Shown: one piece after another, positions 1-8,373 of the stretch | How the letters are laid out: each line of letters starts with the position of its first letter | Numbering within the stretch: the stretch's first letter is position 1 | From: Agrococcus sp. ARC_14 | GTDB lineage: Bacteria; Actinomycetota; Actinomycetes; Actinomycetales; Microbacteriaceae | Assembly: GCF_022436485.1 (NCBI RefSeq) | Contig: NZ_JAKUDO010000001.1 | Location: forward strand, 930,001 to 994,000 | Direction of reading: 5' to 3' | Length of the DNA: 64,000 nucleotides | Made by a program: the position numbers and the translations under genes | The notes under the pieces: model-generated | Databases searched by the model: none | What the model saw: only the letters and a program-made list of their open reading frames with translations | What the model was told of the DNA's origin: nothing

Positions 1-437
1 CGTTCCTGTCGAAGGGCGAGGACACCCGCTCGCTCGACGAGGAGGACCAGATCTTCTCGATCACGCTCGAGCAGGCGGTCGAGAAGTTCGCGCAGCCGAA
101 GTACGGCGCGCGAAAGGCGGCCTCGGCGCTCAAGGAGTTCGACGCAGACCCGGTCAGCGGCAAGGCCATCAAGCTGCGCGACGGCCGCTTCGGGCCATAT
201 GTGACCGACGGCGAGACGAACGCGACGATCCCGCGCGGCGAGGATGTCGCGGCCGTCACCTTCGAGCGCGCGGTCGAGCTGCTGCAGATCAAGCGCGACA
301 AGGGCCCGACCAAGAAGCCCGTGCGCCGCACTGCCGCCAAGAAGCCGGCTGCGAAGAAGCCTGCCGCCAAGAAGCCGGCTGCGAAGAAGCCCGCGGCGAA
401 GAAGCCAGCCGCCAAGAAGACCCCGCCCGCCGAGTGA
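1..437 (+). CDS. topA: DNA topoisomerase I, C-terminal part (5' truncated by window)
   Basis: The reading frame is open from base 3 to the TGA at 435-437; the start lies outside the window. The visible residues carry the type of C-terminal repeat found in actinobacterial TopA (GRFGPYVTDGETNATIPRG followed by a short helix) and then a basic tail made of repeated AAKKP units. Lys/Ala-rich tails of this kind are known in actinobacterial TopA, where they help DNA binding and processivity. The enzyme relaxes negatively supercoiled DNA. The order topA-tmk-holB is common in Actinobacteria and supports the call. The stop codon overlaps the start of tmk by one base (TGATG), so the genes are probably translationally coupled. 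Confidence 0.93.
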   Translation, partial: FLSKGEDTRSLDEEDQIFSITLEQAVEKFAQPKYGARKAASALKEFDADPVSGKAIKLRDGRFGPYVTDGETNATIPRGEDVAAVTFERAVELLQIKRDKGPTKKPVRRTAAKKPAAKKPAAKKPAAKKPAAKKPAAKKTPPAE

Positions 438-1069
438 TGTCCGGCGCGTTCATCACGCTCGAGGGCGGCGACGGCTCGGGCAAGACGACACAGGCCGGGC
501 TGCTGCAGGCCTGGCTCGAGGAGCAGGGCCGCACGGTGGTGCGCACGCGCGAGCCGGGCGGCACCGAGCTCGGCATCGAGATCCGCAGGCTCGTGCAGCA
601 CACCGAGGGGCACGTCGCACCGCGTGCCGAGGCGCTGCTCTACGCCGCCGATCGCGCGCAGCACGTGGCGACGCTCGTGCGCCCCGCGCTCGAGCGCGGC
701 GAGGTCGTGCTGCAGGATCGCTACCTCGACTCGTCCGTCGCCTACCAGGGCGCGGGTCGCGAGCTCGACGGCACGCAGATCCGCGACCTGTCGCTGTGGG
801 CGACCGACGGGCTGCTGCCGCATCTGACGATCCTCCTCGACATCGATCCGGCGGCCGGCCGAGAGCGGATGGCGGGCCGTGCGGATGCGCCGTACGACCG
901 GCTCGAGGACACCGGGCTCGACTTCGCCGAGCGCGTGCGCGACGCCTACCTGGCTCTCGCCGAGGCCGAGCCGACGCGCTTCGCCGTCGTCGAGGCATCC
1001 GGGAGTCCCGACGAGGTCCACGCGCGCGTGGTGTCGCCTGTGCGTGCGATGCTCGACACGCGGCGCTGA
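437..1069 (+). CDS. tmk: Thymidylate kinase (dTMP kinase)
   Basis: A 210-residue protein that phosphorylates dTMP to dTDP with ATP. A P-loop GGDGSGKTT lies near residues 9-17, the DR(Y/H) motif appears as QDRYLDSSVAYQG near residue 94, and REPGGTELG near residue 37 matches the dTMP-binding region. Length is normal for bacterial Tmk. I chose ATG 437, which overlaps the topA stop; a GTG directly before it (434) is the alternative and would add one residue. holB follows after 27 bases, consistent with a replication-related operon. Confidence 0.96.
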   Translation: MSGAFITLEGGDGSGKTTQAGLLQAWLEEQGRTVVRTREPGGTELGIEIRRLVQHTEGHVAPRAEALLYAADRAQHVATLVRPALERGEVVLQDRYLDSSVAYQGAGRELDGTQIRDLSLWATDGLLPHLTILLDIDPAAGRERMAGRADAPYDRLEDTGLDFAERVRDAYLALAEAEPTRFAVVEASGSPDEVHARVVSPVRAMLDTRR

Positions 1070-1096
1070 GAGCGCGGCTGACGTGGGGGAGCGCGC

Positions 1097-2260
1097 ATGA
1101 CAGGCGGATGGAGCGAGATCGTCGGCCAGGCCGGCGCCGTCGCGCAGCTGCAGCGCGCGGCGGGCGACGACGGCGGTGCCGAGTCCAGCGGTGCGATGAC
1201 GCACGCCTGGCTGCTCACCGGGCCGCCGGGATCCGGGCGCTCGAACCTCGCTTATGCGTTCGCGACCGCGCTGCTCTCGCCGCCCGGCGGCATCGATCCC
1301 GAGGTGGCGACGCTCGTCGCGGCGCGCACGCACCCCGACCTGGTGACGCTCTCGACCGAGGGCGTGCTCATCACCATCGCGCAGGCACGTGCCGTCGTGC
1401 GGCGGGCGTCACTCGCGCCATCGGCCGCCCGCTATCGCGTCGTGGTGGTCGAGGATGCCGACCGGATGGCCGAGCGCACCTCGAACGCGCTGCTCAAGGC
1501 GCTCGAGGAGCCGCCGCCGGAGACGGTCTGGATCCTCTGCGCGCCCAGCGAGGCCGACCTGCTGCCCACCATCCGCTCGCGGGTGCGCACGCTCACGCTG
1601 CAGGTGCCAGACCCTGCAGAGGTCGCGAGGCTGCTCGTCGAGCGCGACGGGGTCGACCCCGCGATCGCCGACCGTGCGGCTCGCGAGGCCCAGAGCCACA
1701 TCGGCATGGCGCGCAGGCTCGCCACGAGCGAGGAGGCCCGCGCCCGGCGGGCGGAGACGCTGGAGATCGCGATGCGGGTCTCGACCGCGGCATCCGCCGT
1801 GCTCGCCGCCGCCCGCTACGTCGAGATCGCCACCGCCGACGCCGACGCGCTCTCCGCCGAGCGCGACGAGGCCGAACGTGCCCAGGCGCTGCACCAACTG
1901 GGCATCGAGCCGGGCGGCACGGTGCCGCCGCAGCTGCGTCGCCAGCTGAAGGAGCTCGAGGAGGCGCAGAAGCAGCGCGCCAAGCGCGGCATGCGCGACG
2001 GCGTCGACCGCATCCTCGTCGACCTGCTCTCGCTCTACCGCGACATCCTCATGACCCAGCTCGGCGTCGGCCGCGAGCTCGTCAACGCGGCGATGCAGCC
2101 GACCGTGCATGCCGCTGCCGACTACCTCGCTCGCGCCGCCGTGATCGATGTGCTCGACGCCATCCGCCTCGCCCGCGAACGCATCGAAGCGAACGTGCCG
2201 CCGCTGCTCGCCCTCGAAGCGATGCTCGTGCAGGCCGCCCGCGCGGCGCAGCGCCGCTGA
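1097..2260 (+). CDS. holB: DNA polymerase III subunit delta'
   Basis: A 387-residue AAA+ clamp-loader subunit that works with delta and tau/gamma to load the beta clamp. Motifs are a modified Walker A (GPPGSGRSN, about residues 42-50, Lys replaced by Arg, as usual in a non-hydrolysing delta'), the Walker B-like VVVVEDADRM, LLKALEEPP, and the sensor SRVR. The four-cysteine zinc module that normally follows Walker A in delta' is absent: the segment after ALLSPPGG has no cysteine. A poorly conserved tail of about 130 residues follows the core. Position directly after tmk is typical. Confidence 0.93.
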   Translation: MTGGWSEIVGQAGAVAQLQRAAGDDGGAESSGAMTHAWLLTGPPGSGRSNLAYAFATALLSPPGGIDPEVATLVAARTHPDLVTLSTEGVLITIAQARAVVRRASLAPSAARYRVVVVEDADRMAERTSNALLKALEEPPPETVWILCAPSEADLLPTIRSRVRTLTLQVPDPAEVARLLVERDGVDPAIADRAAREAQSHIGMARRLATSEEARARRAETLEIAMRVSTAASAVLAAARYVEIATADADALSAERDEAERAQALHQLGIEPGGTVPPQLRRQLKELEEAQKQRAKRGMRDGVDRILVDLLSLYRDILMTQLGVGRELVNAAMQPTVHAAADYLARAAVIDVLDAIRLARERIEANVPPLLALEAMLVQAARAAQRR

Positions 2261-2288
2261 CGCTAAGGTCCCGCGCGGCTGCGCGCAA

Positions 2289-2294
2289 TAGCGT
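2289..2294 (+). promoter_or_regulatory. -10 box TAGCGT, leaderless-type promoter
   Basis: TAGCGT is followed by six bases and then the ATG at 2301. This is one of a recurring set of TANNNT boxes 6-8 nt from start codons in the window, so transcription is expected to begin at or next to the A of the ATG. No good -35 is visible. Confidence 0.5.
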
Positions 2295-2300
2295 TGAGGC

Positions 2301-3860
2301 ATGCATCGCACCCGTCGCGGCCTGGCCGCTCTCGCCGCAGTTGCCGTGACCACCCTCGCGCTGACCGGCTGCATCCTGCCGCCGCCGATGCCTGGCCCGG
2401 TCGCCGACCCGACGGGGGGTGAGCCGCAGTGGAGCCCGACGGGCGAGACGGTCGCCACAGAGCTCCAGCCGTTCTACGGCCAGGAGGTCGCGTGGGATGA
2501 CTGCGGCACCCTCTGGTGCGGCACCGTGACCGCGCCCATGGACTGGAACGACCCATCCGCCGACACCATCGAGCTCTCGGTGAACGTCGCGCCCGCCACG
2601 GGGGAGCGGCACGGCGCGATCCTCTACAACCCCGGCGGCCCTGGTGCATCCGGCGTGGAGTACGTGCGCGACTACGGCGACTACCTGCTGCACGCGGACG
2701 TGCGCGAGCACTACGACCTGGTGGGCTTCGACCCCCGCGGCGTCGGCGGTTCGACGCCGATCTCCTGCTACGACGACCCGGCCGAGCTCTACGACTGGCT
2801 GTGGGAGATCCCGGAGGGCCCGGCGCCGGAACCGCTCAGCGACGCCGACCTCCAGGAGCAGCTCGAGTCGGCGCAGTGGTTCGGGGAGGCCTGCCTCGAG
2901 CACACCGGTCCCTACCTCGAGTTCGTCGGCACCGAGCAGGTGGCGAGCGACATGGATCTGCTGCGCGCGCTCTTCGGGCAGGAGAAGCTCAACTACCTCG
3001 GCGTCTCCTACGGCACGCTGATCGGCTCGACCTACGCCGACCTGTTCCCCGACAACGTGGGTCGCATGGTGCTCGACGCCGCGGTCGCGCCCGACGCCAC
3101 CGACTTCGAGGGCACGCTCTTCCAGGCGGCGGGCTTCGAGCTCGCCTACGGCAACTTCGTGGCCGACTGCCTGCAGCAGCAGGACTGCCCGTTCCAGGGC
3201 GATGAGGCGGATGCGCTGGCGCAGACCCGCGAGCTCATCGAGCAGCTCGATGCGAGCCCCATCCCGATGGCGGACGGCAGGCAGCTCGGCTCCAGCGCGT
3301 TCTTCATCGCGATCGCCGCGAACCTCTATGCCGACTTCCAGTGGCCCACCCTGCGGCAGATCATCACGGATGCGATGGCTGGGGACGGTGAGAGCGCCTT
3401 CGCCGCCGCGGATGAGTACTACGGCGTGAACCCTGACGGCACGTTCGTCGACAACTCGCTCGAGTCGCTCATCGCCGTCAACTGCATCGACGGGCCCGCG
3501 GTCACCGACTTCGACGAGGTGCGCGCGAACGCAGAGCAGATCATGGCGGCGGCGCCGACCCTCGGCCCGGACTTCGTCGGCGTCGGCTCGTGCGCGGCGT
3601 GGCCGTTCGAGGCGACCCGCGAGCCGCACGAGATCACCGCGCCGGGCGCCGAGCCGATCATCGTGGTCGGCGGCCTCAACGACCCCGCGACCTCCTACCA
3701 GCAGGCGGTCGACCTGGCCGAGATGCTCGAGTCGGGCGTGCTCATCTCGGTCGATGCCGAGGGTCACGGGCAGTACAACAACGGCAATAGCTGCGTCGAC
3801 CGCCCGGTGAACGACTACTTCCTGAACGGCACGGCGCCGACGGCTGATCTCGATTGCTGA
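2301..3860 (+). CDS. Secreted alpha/beta-hydrolase lipoprotein, tripeptidyl aminopeptidase (TAP) family
   Basis: A 519-residue exported lipoprotein. The N-terminus has an Arg-rich start, a hydrophobic stretch and a lipobox ending LALTGC, with lipidated Cys near residue 24. The hydrolase core shows an oxyanion region NPGGPGASG, the nucleophile elbow GVSYGT (Ser near 236), an acidic residue in GGLNDPAT (near 461) and the catalytic His in AEGHGQY (near 488). The C-terminal Cys-containing TAP-like domain is present. Known relatives such as Streptomyces SlpD/SlpE remove N-terminal tripeptides; the substrate here is unknown. No SD sequence is needed if the transcript is leaderless. Confidence 0.85.
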   Translation: MHRTRRGLAALAAVAVTTLALTGCILPPPMPGPVADPTGGEPQWSPTGETVATELQPFYGQEVAWDDCGTLWCGTVTAPMDWNDPSADTIELSVNVAPATGERHGAILYNPGGPGASGVEYVRDYGDYLLHADVREHYDLVGFDPRGVGGSTPISCYDDPAELYDWLWEIPEGPAPEPLSDADLQEQLESAQWFGEACLEHTGPYLEFVGTEQVASDMDLLRALFGQEKLNYLGVSYGTLIGSTYADLFPDNVGRMVLDAAVAPDATDFEGTLFQAAGFELAYGNFVADCLQQQDCPFQGDEADALAQTRELIEQLDASPIPMADGRQLGSSAFFIAIAANLYADFQWPTLRQIITDAMAGDGESAFAAADEYYGVNPDGTFVDNSLESLIAVNCIDGPAVTDFDEVRANAEQIMAAAPTLGPDFVGVGSCAAWPFEATREPHEITAPGAEPIIVVGGLNDPATSYQQAVDLAEMLESGVLISVDAEGHGQYNNGNSCVDRPVNDYFLNGTAPTADLDC

Positions 3861-3945
3861 GCGCTGCTTCGCTGGGCGCGGAGCTGATGACGTGGGCGCC
3901 TCATGACCACTCGATGCGCTATGATCGTTGATCGTGCCTCGGCAC

Positions 3946-4021
3946 GCCGCCTTAGCTCAGTCGGCAGAGCGATTCACTCGTAATGAATAGGTCCGGAGTT
4001 CGATTCTCCGAGGCGGCACCA
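3946..4021 (+). tRNA. tRNA-Thr (anticodon CGT)
   Basis: A full cloverleaf can be drawn by eye. The acceptor stem GCCGCCT (3946-3952) pairs with AGGCGGC (4011-4017), the D arm is GCTC/GAGC, the anticodon stem ATTCA (3972-3976) pairs with TGAAT (3984-3988), and the T arm CGGAG/CTCCG encloses TTCGATT. The seven-base loop CTCGTAA places anticodon CGT at 3979-3981, which reads ACG (Thr). The CCA end (4019-4021) is encoded. A terminator hairpin follows closely. Confidence 0.97.
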
Positions 4022-4028
4022 GCGCGAA

Positions 4029-4055
4029 AGGCCCCGCAGACGCGGGGCCTTCGTC
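4029..4055 (+). terminator. Intrinsic terminator after tRNA-Thr
   Basis: AGGCCCCGC (4029-4037) pairs perfectly with GCGGGGCCT (4042-4050) around a 4-base loop AGAC, followed by the short T-rich tail TTCGTCGT. It lies 8 bases after the tRNA CCA. Confidence 0.85.
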
Positions 4056-4067
4056 GTCTCCGCGGCC

Positions 4068-4073
4068 TATCCT
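4068..4073 (+). promoter_or_regulatory. -10 box TATCCT, leaderless-type promoter
   Basis: TATCCT with a 6-base spacer to ATG 4080. It overlaps the region just after the tRNA terminator, giving the acetyltransferase its own promoter. Confidence 0.5.
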
Positions 4074-4079
4074 GCAGGC

Positions 4080-4736
4080 ATGAGTGAGCCCGTCGTCGTC
4101 CGCCGCTTCGTCGAGGCGGATCGGGCGGAGCTGCTGGCGCTCTTCGCCCGCGCCGGCGAGGGCGCGCCCGGCGGCGAGCTCTGGGGACACGTGCCGTCGG
4201 TGCGCGACATCTACCTGACCGCCTACATCGACCTCGAGCCCGAGTCGCTGTTCGTCGCCGAGCTCGGCGGGCGACTGGTCGGCTACCTCGCAGGCTGCCT
4301 CGACAGCGCATCCTTCCCGAGCGAGGACGAGCGGCTGTCGCAGGCGATCCGTCAGCACCGCCTGTGGCTGCGGCCCAGGGCGCTCGCCTTCTTCGCCCGC
4401 GACAGGCTCGCGGCGGCGGCGGCGCGCCTGCGTGGGCAGTCGACCGACCTGAGCGAGCTCGTAGACCCGCGATGGCCCGCGCACCTGCACATCGATGTCG
4501 CCGCCGAGGGTCGCGGCACGGGTGCCGCCCAGGAGCTCATGCGGCAATGGCTGGCACACGTCGACACCGCTGGCGTGCCCGGCTGCTTCCTGCAGACGCT
4601 CGCCGAGAACACCCGAGCCGTGCGCTTCTTCGAGCGGATGGGCTTCCACGCCCACGGGGAGCAGGTGGCGATCCCGGGTGGTCGGCACGAGGGTCGGCAG
4701 CTCCATCAGCTCACGATGGTGCACCCCGGGCCGTGA
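4080..4736 (+). CDS. GNAT-family N-acetyltransferase
   Basis: A 218-residue acetyl-CoA-dependent acetyltransferase. The first half has the N-terminal strand-helix (VRRFVEADRAELLALFARA) and a strand FVAELGGRLVGYLAG. The acetyl-CoA-binding loop is seen as VAAEGRGTGAAQELMRQWL, near residues 140-158. This is followed by CFLQTLAENTRAVRFFERMGFHAHGE, the usual beta5/alpha4 region with the N-x-x-A-x-x-F-Y/F-E pattern. Substrate not predictable. A single gene with its own -10 box; pncA follows 20 bases later with another -10 box. Confidence 0.85.
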   Translation: MSEPVVVRRFVEADRAELLALFARAGEGAPGGELWGHVPSVRDIYLTAYIDLEPESLFVAELGGRLVGYLAGCLDSASFPSEDERLSQAIRQHRLWLRPRALAFFARDRLAAAAARLRGQSTDLSELVDPRWPAHLHIDVAAEGRGTGAAQELMRQWLAHVDTAGVPGCFLQTLAENTRAVRFFERMGFHAHGEQVAIPGGRHEGRQLHQLTMVHPGP

Positions 4737-4744
4737 CCGACGCG

Positions 4745-4750
4745 TAGCCT
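4745..4750 (+). promoter_or_regulatory. -10 box TAGCCT, leaderless-type promoter
   Basis: TAGCCT with a 6-base spacer to ATG 4757 of the nicotinamidase gene. Confidence 0.5.
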
Positions 4751-4756
4751 GGGCGC

Positions 4757-5329
4757 ATGAGCGCAGGCATCCTCATCGTCGACGTGCAGAACGACTTCAC
4801 CGAGGGCGGCGCCCTCGGCACGCAGGGCGGCGGCGCCGTGGCTGCGGCCATCACCGAGCACCTCCGCACGCACCGCTATGACCTGGTCGCTGCCAGCCGC
4901 GACTGGCACGACGCCGAGAACGACAACGGCGGCCACTTCGCCGACGGCGAGCCCGACTTCGTCGACACCTGGCCGGTGCACTGCGTCGCGGGCACCGCCG
5001 GTGCCGAGTACCACCCGGCGCTCGACGCGCTCGCGATCGACGTGCACATCAAGAAGGGGCAGGGGCGGCCCGCCTACTCGGCGTTCGAGGGCACGACTGA
5101 CGACGAGGAGGCGCTGGCCGAGGTGCTCGAGGAGCAGGGCATCGACCGCCTCGACGTCGTCGGCATCGCGACCGACTACTGCGTGAAGGCATCCGCGCTC
5201 GACGCCGCGGCGGCCGGGCTGCAGGTGCGGGTGATCGACGGTCTCACCTCTGCCGTGTCGCCGGAGACCCGCGCGAGCGCGCTCGACGAGCTGCGCGCCG
5301 CGGGCGTCGAGGTCGTGGCGCGAGCGTGA
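4757..5329 (+). CDS. pncA: Nicotinamidase (isochorismatase-like hydrolase)
   Basis: A 190-residue cytoplasmic enzyme expected to hydrolyse nicotinamide to nicotinate and ammonia in NAD salvage. The catalytic triad of the family is visible: Asp in ILIVDVQNDF (about residue 9), Lys in HIKKGQG (about 97) and Cys in IATDYCVKAS (about 139). The metal site fits SRDWHD (about 47-52) and the His of GGHFADG. Length and motif spacing match PncA rather than generic isochorismatases. Homologous enzymes activate pyrazinamide. Confidence 0.92.
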   Translation: MSAGILIVDVQNDFTEGGALGTQGGGAVAAAITEHLRTHRYDLVAASRDWHDAENDNGGHFADGEPDFVDTWPVHCVAGTAGAEYHPALDALAIDVHIKKGQGRPAYSAFEGTTDDEEALAEVLEEQGIDRLDVVGIATDYCVKASALDAAAAGLQVRVIDGLTSAVSPETRASALDELRAAGVEVVARA

Positions 5330-5376
5330 ACGACGACCAATTTTGCTTAGCCAACGATAAGTAGTCGCACAACCTG

Positions 5377-5382
5377 TAGTCT
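5377..5382 (+). promoter_or_regulatory. -10 box TAGTCT in an AT-richer intergenic stretch
   Basis: TAGTCT with a 6-base spacer to ATG 5389. The 59-base gap before the MMPL gene (from about 5336) is visibly AT-richer than its surroundings, with GCTTAGCCAACGATAAGTAG upstream of the box. It could hold an operator, but I found no convincing dyad. Confidence 0.45.
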
Positions 5383-5388
5383 GTCTGC

Positions 5389-7539
5389 ATGACCTCGACG
5401 AGCACGCCCCCGACTCGCTCACGCGCCACCACCTGGCTGCGCGTCCTCATCCCCGCCATGCTGCTGATCGCCTGGCTCGCGGTGATGGCCCTCGGCGGCC
5501 CGCTCTTCGGGCGCATCTCCGAGGTCTCCACGAACGAGCAGACGAGCTTCCTGCCCGCCACCGCCGAGTCGACGCAGGTGCAGGAGCAGCTGGGCGGCTT
5601 CCTCGGCGACGACGAGACGCCCGCGATCGTGGTCGCGGCCGCCGACAGCGCGCTCACCGCCGACCAGACCGCCGCGATCGAGTCGCTCGGCGCCGATCTC
5701 GCCGAGCTCGACGGCGTGCTGCAGGTCTCGCCCGCGATCCCGAGCGACGACGGACGCGCGATCCAGCTCCTGGCGCTCGTGGACGCATCCGACTCCGCAC
5801 CGGAGGTCGGCGACACCGTCGAGGTGCTGCGCGCCGCGATCGCGGACGCCGGCATCGACGGCGTCGACATCGCCGTCACCGGCCCCGCGGGCTTCAGCGC
5901 CGACATCGTCGAGGCGTTCAGCGGCATCGACGGAATCCTGCTGCTGGTGGCGCTCGCCGCGGTCTTCGTCATCCTGATCGTCGTCTACCGCTCGCCGCTG
6001 CTGCCGGTGCTGGTGCTGGGCACCTCGGTGGCGGCGCTGAGCGCGGCCATCCTGGTGGTCTTCTCGCTCGCGCAGGCCGAGGTGCTGACCCTGAGCGGCC
6101 AGACCCAGGGCATCCTCTTCATCCTGGTCGTGGGTGCAGCGACCGACTACGGCCTGCTCTACACCGCGCGCTTCCGCGAGGCGCTCGGCGAGACCCGCAG
6201 CGCCTGGCAGGCCACGAAGCTGGCGATGCGCGGCGCCTTCGAGCCGATCGTCGCCTCGGGCGGCACGGTCATCGCCGGTCTGCTCTGCCTGCTGCTCAGC
6301 GACCTGGTCTCCAACCAGCAGCTGGGCCCGGTCGCGGCGATCGGCATCGTCGCCGCCATGGTCGCGGGACTCACCCTGCTGCCGGCGCTGCTGCTGGCGT
6401 TCGGCAAGACGGCGTTCTGGCCGTTCATGCCCACTCCCGAGAACCCGCGCCGCAAGGCCGAGGGCACGGGCGTCTGGGCGGCGATCGCCGGCCTCGTCGG
6501 CCGACGCGCCCGGGTCGTCTGGATCGTCACCGCGCTGGTGCTGGGCATCGGCGCCGTCGGCCTCACGCAGCTGCGCGCCGAGGGCGTGCCCGCGAGCGAC
6601 TTCGTGGTGGGGGAGTCCGAGGCGCGCGACGGCCAGGCGCTGCTGAGCGATCATTTCCCCGGCGGGTCCGGCACGCCCGCCTACGTCGTCGTAGACGAAG
6701 CCGGGACGGATGCGATGGCCGACGCCGTCGCGCAGGTCACGGGCGTCGACGCGGTCGCCGTCACCAGCGACGATTCGCCCTCCGGCACCATCCCGCATCC
6801 GGCACCCGAGGGCGGCCCGCTCGCCGAGGCATCCGCCACCATCGTGGACGGCTCGGTGCTGCTGCAGGCGACGCTCACGGATGCGCCCGACTCCGACCCG
6901 GCGCAGGCGACCGTGCGCGAGCTGCGCGAGACGGTGCACGCGGTCGACGCCGATGCGCTCGTCGGCGGGCGCACCGCCGCAGCCATCGACACGAACGATG
7001 CCTCGACGCATGACCGCACGCTCATCATCCCGATCGTGCTCGCCGTGATCGCGCTCATCCTCATGCTGCTGCTGCGCTCGATCGTGGCCGCGCTGCTGCT
7101 GCTCGTGACGACCGTGCTCTCGTATGCGACCGCGCTCGGCGTCGGCGCGTGGATCCTGGAGGCGATGGGGATCCCGGACATGGACCCATCGGTGCCGCTG
7201 TTCGCCTTCGTCTTCCTGGTCGCGCTGGGCGTCGACTACAACATCTTCCTCATGACGCGCGTGCGCGAGGAGGTCGCCAGGCACGGCCACCGCGAGGGCG
7301 TGCTGCGCGGTCTGCGCGTGACGGGCGGGGTGATCACCTCTGCCGGCGTCGTGCTCGCGGCGACCTTCGCGGCCCTGGGCGTGATCCCGGTGCTGTTCCT
7401 GCTGCAGATCGCGATCATCGTGGCGCTCGGCGTGCTCATCGACACGACGCTCGTGCGGTCGCTGCTCGTGCCGGCGCTCGCGCTCGAGCTGGGGCCGAAG
7501 ACGTGGTGGCCGTCGAAGCTGGCGCGCGAGAGGCGCTGA
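5389..7539 (+). CDS. MMPL/RND-family membrane exporter
   Basis: A 716-residue inner-membrane transporter built from two similar halves. Each half has one transmembrane helix, a large extracytoplasmic domain and five more helices (first half helices from about residue 180, second from about 545). Conserved Asp-Tyr pairs that carry the proton relay in MMPL proteins occur in both halves: ATDYGLLYTAR (near 253) and GVDYNIFLMTR (near 614). Relatives are actinorhodin-cluster ActII-3, Bacillus YdfJ and mycobacterial MmpL. Cargo could be a lipid or drug-like molecule. No MarR/TetR gene lies next to it, which is unusual for drug-responsive members. Confidence 0.88.
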   Translation: MTSTSTPPTRSRATTWLRVLIPAMLLIAWLAVMALGGPLFGRISEVSTNEQTSFLPATAESTQVQEQLGGFLGDDETPAIVVAAADSALTADQTAAIESLGADLAELDGVLQVSPAIPSDDGRAIQLLALVDASDSAPEVGDTVEVLRAAIADAGIDGVDIAVTGPAGFSADIVEAFSGIDGILLLVALAAVFVILIVVYRSPLLPVLVLGTSVAALSAAILVVFSLAQAEVLTLSGQTQGILFILVVGAATDYGLLYTARFREALGETRSAWQATKLAMRGAFEPIVASGGTVIAGLLCLLLSDLVSNQQLGPVAAIGIVAAMVAGLTLLPALLLAFGKTAFWPFMPTPENPRRKAEGTGVWAAIAGLVGRRARVVWIVTALVLGIGAVGLTQLRAEGVPASDFVVGESEARDGQALLSDHFPGGSGTPAYVVVDEAGTDAMADAVAQVTGVDAVAVTSDDSPSGTIPHPAPEGGPLAEASATIVDGSVLLQATLTDAPDSDPAQATVRELRETVHAVDADALVGGRTAAAIDTNDASTHDRTLIIPIVLAVIALILMLLLRSIVAALLLLVTTVLSYATALGVGAWILEAMGIPDMDPSVPLFAFVFLVALGVDYNIFLMTRVREEVARHGHREGVLRGLRVTGGVITSAGVVLAATFAALGVIPVLFLLQIAIIVALGVLIDTTLVRSLLVPALALELGPKTWWPSKLARERR

Positions 7540-7603
7540 ACTGCTATGGGGAGGGTCGGGGCGGATGCCTCGGCCCTCTTTTGCGCGAGAGGTTGCGCCC
7601 GAG

Positions 7604-7620
7604 CGTATTACCGTAATACG
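7604..7620. promoter_or_regulatory. Perfect 17-bp palindromic operator of the GntR regulator
   Basis: CGTATTACCGTAATACG is a perfect dyad: 8-bp arms CGTATTAC/GTAATACG around one central C. It lies 26 bases upstream of the GntR start codon and overlaps any reasonable -10 (TATTAC 7606-7611 or TAATAC 7614-7619). FadR/FCD-type GntR proteins bind short palindromes of this form, often autoregulating. It is AT-rich against a GC-rich background. Confidence 0.75.
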
Positions 7621-7646
7621 GTCATACCGACAAGGAGGTCGTCATC

Positions 7647-8312
7647 ATGTTGGAACGACGTGCAGCCCCGTTGCGAGAGCAGGCCGTGGAGGAGATCCGC
7701 GCCTGGATCGTGCGCGGTGAGCTCGAGCCCGGATCGCGGATCACCGAGAAAGTGATCGAGCAGCGGCTCGGCGTCAGTCGCACGGTCGTCCGCGAAGCGC
7801 TCCGCCAGCTCGAGAGCGAGCGGCTCATCCGCATCCAACCTGGTGCCGGTCCCGTCGTCGCCGAGCTCACGCAGGACGAGGCGCGGCAACTCTATGAAGT
7901 GCGCGCCGCGCTTGAGGCAACGGCCGCCAGGCTCGCCGCCCGACACGGCGACGAACACCGGATCCGCGCGGTCGAGGCAGCCTTCGCCCAGATCGGCGAG
8001 CAACCTCCGACCACGCTCGAGGAACTGCTGGCGATCAAGAACGACTTCTACGCTGCTCTCATCGAGGCGAGCCGCAACCACATCATCGGCGAGCAGCTCG
8101 CCAACGTGCAGGCACGCATCAGCCAGCTCCGCGCGGTGACGCTCTCTGCGCCCGATCGCCATCAGGCGATGCGCGCCGAGCTCGGCGCAGTGGTCGACGC
8201 CATCGTGCGTGGCGACGGGGATGCCGCCTACGAACTCTCCGTGGCCCACGTGATGGCGGCATCCGCCATTGCACTCGACCACCTCAACGACCGCACGGAC
8301 GCGCTGATCTGA
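7647..8312 (+). CDS. GntR-family transcriptional regulator, FCD (FadR) subfamily
   Basis: A 221-residue DNA-binding regulator. The N-terminal winged helix covers about residues 8-70 (LREQAVEEIRAWIVRGEL, then EKVIEQRLGVSRTVVREAL). An all-helical FCD ligand domain follows (YEVRAALEATAARLAARH, about residues 85-205), which in this family binds metal and small organic acids. ATG 7647 is preceded by a strong SD, AAGGAGG at 7632-7638. It is the first gene of the catabolic island and probably controls it through the palindrome at 7604-7620. Inducer unknown. Confidence 0.9.
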   Translation: MLERRAAPLREQAVEEIRAWIVRGELEPGSRITEKVIEQRLGVSRTVVREALRQLESERLIRIQPGAGPVVAELTQDEARQLYEVRAALEATAARLAARHGDEHRIRAVEAAFAQIGEQPPTTLEELLAIKNDFYAALIEASRNHIIGEQLANVQARISQLRAVTLSAPDRHQAMRAELGAVVDAIVRGDGDAAYELSVAHVMAASAIALDHLNDRTDALI

Positions 8313-8373
8313 GTGCGCTTGCTGCTGGCGGTTCAGCGCACACGAACATCACTACGGACGAAGGGCAGGCACG

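Noticed and set aside
340..420. Repeated AAKKP-coding units as a possible DNA repeat or CRISPR-like array
   Set aside because: They lie in frame in topA and encode its basic tail; no spacer structure.
244..2349. 701-residue plus-strand frame across topA, tmk and holB
   Set aside because: Antiphase shadow of three genes with clear motifs; Arg/Ala-rich translation.
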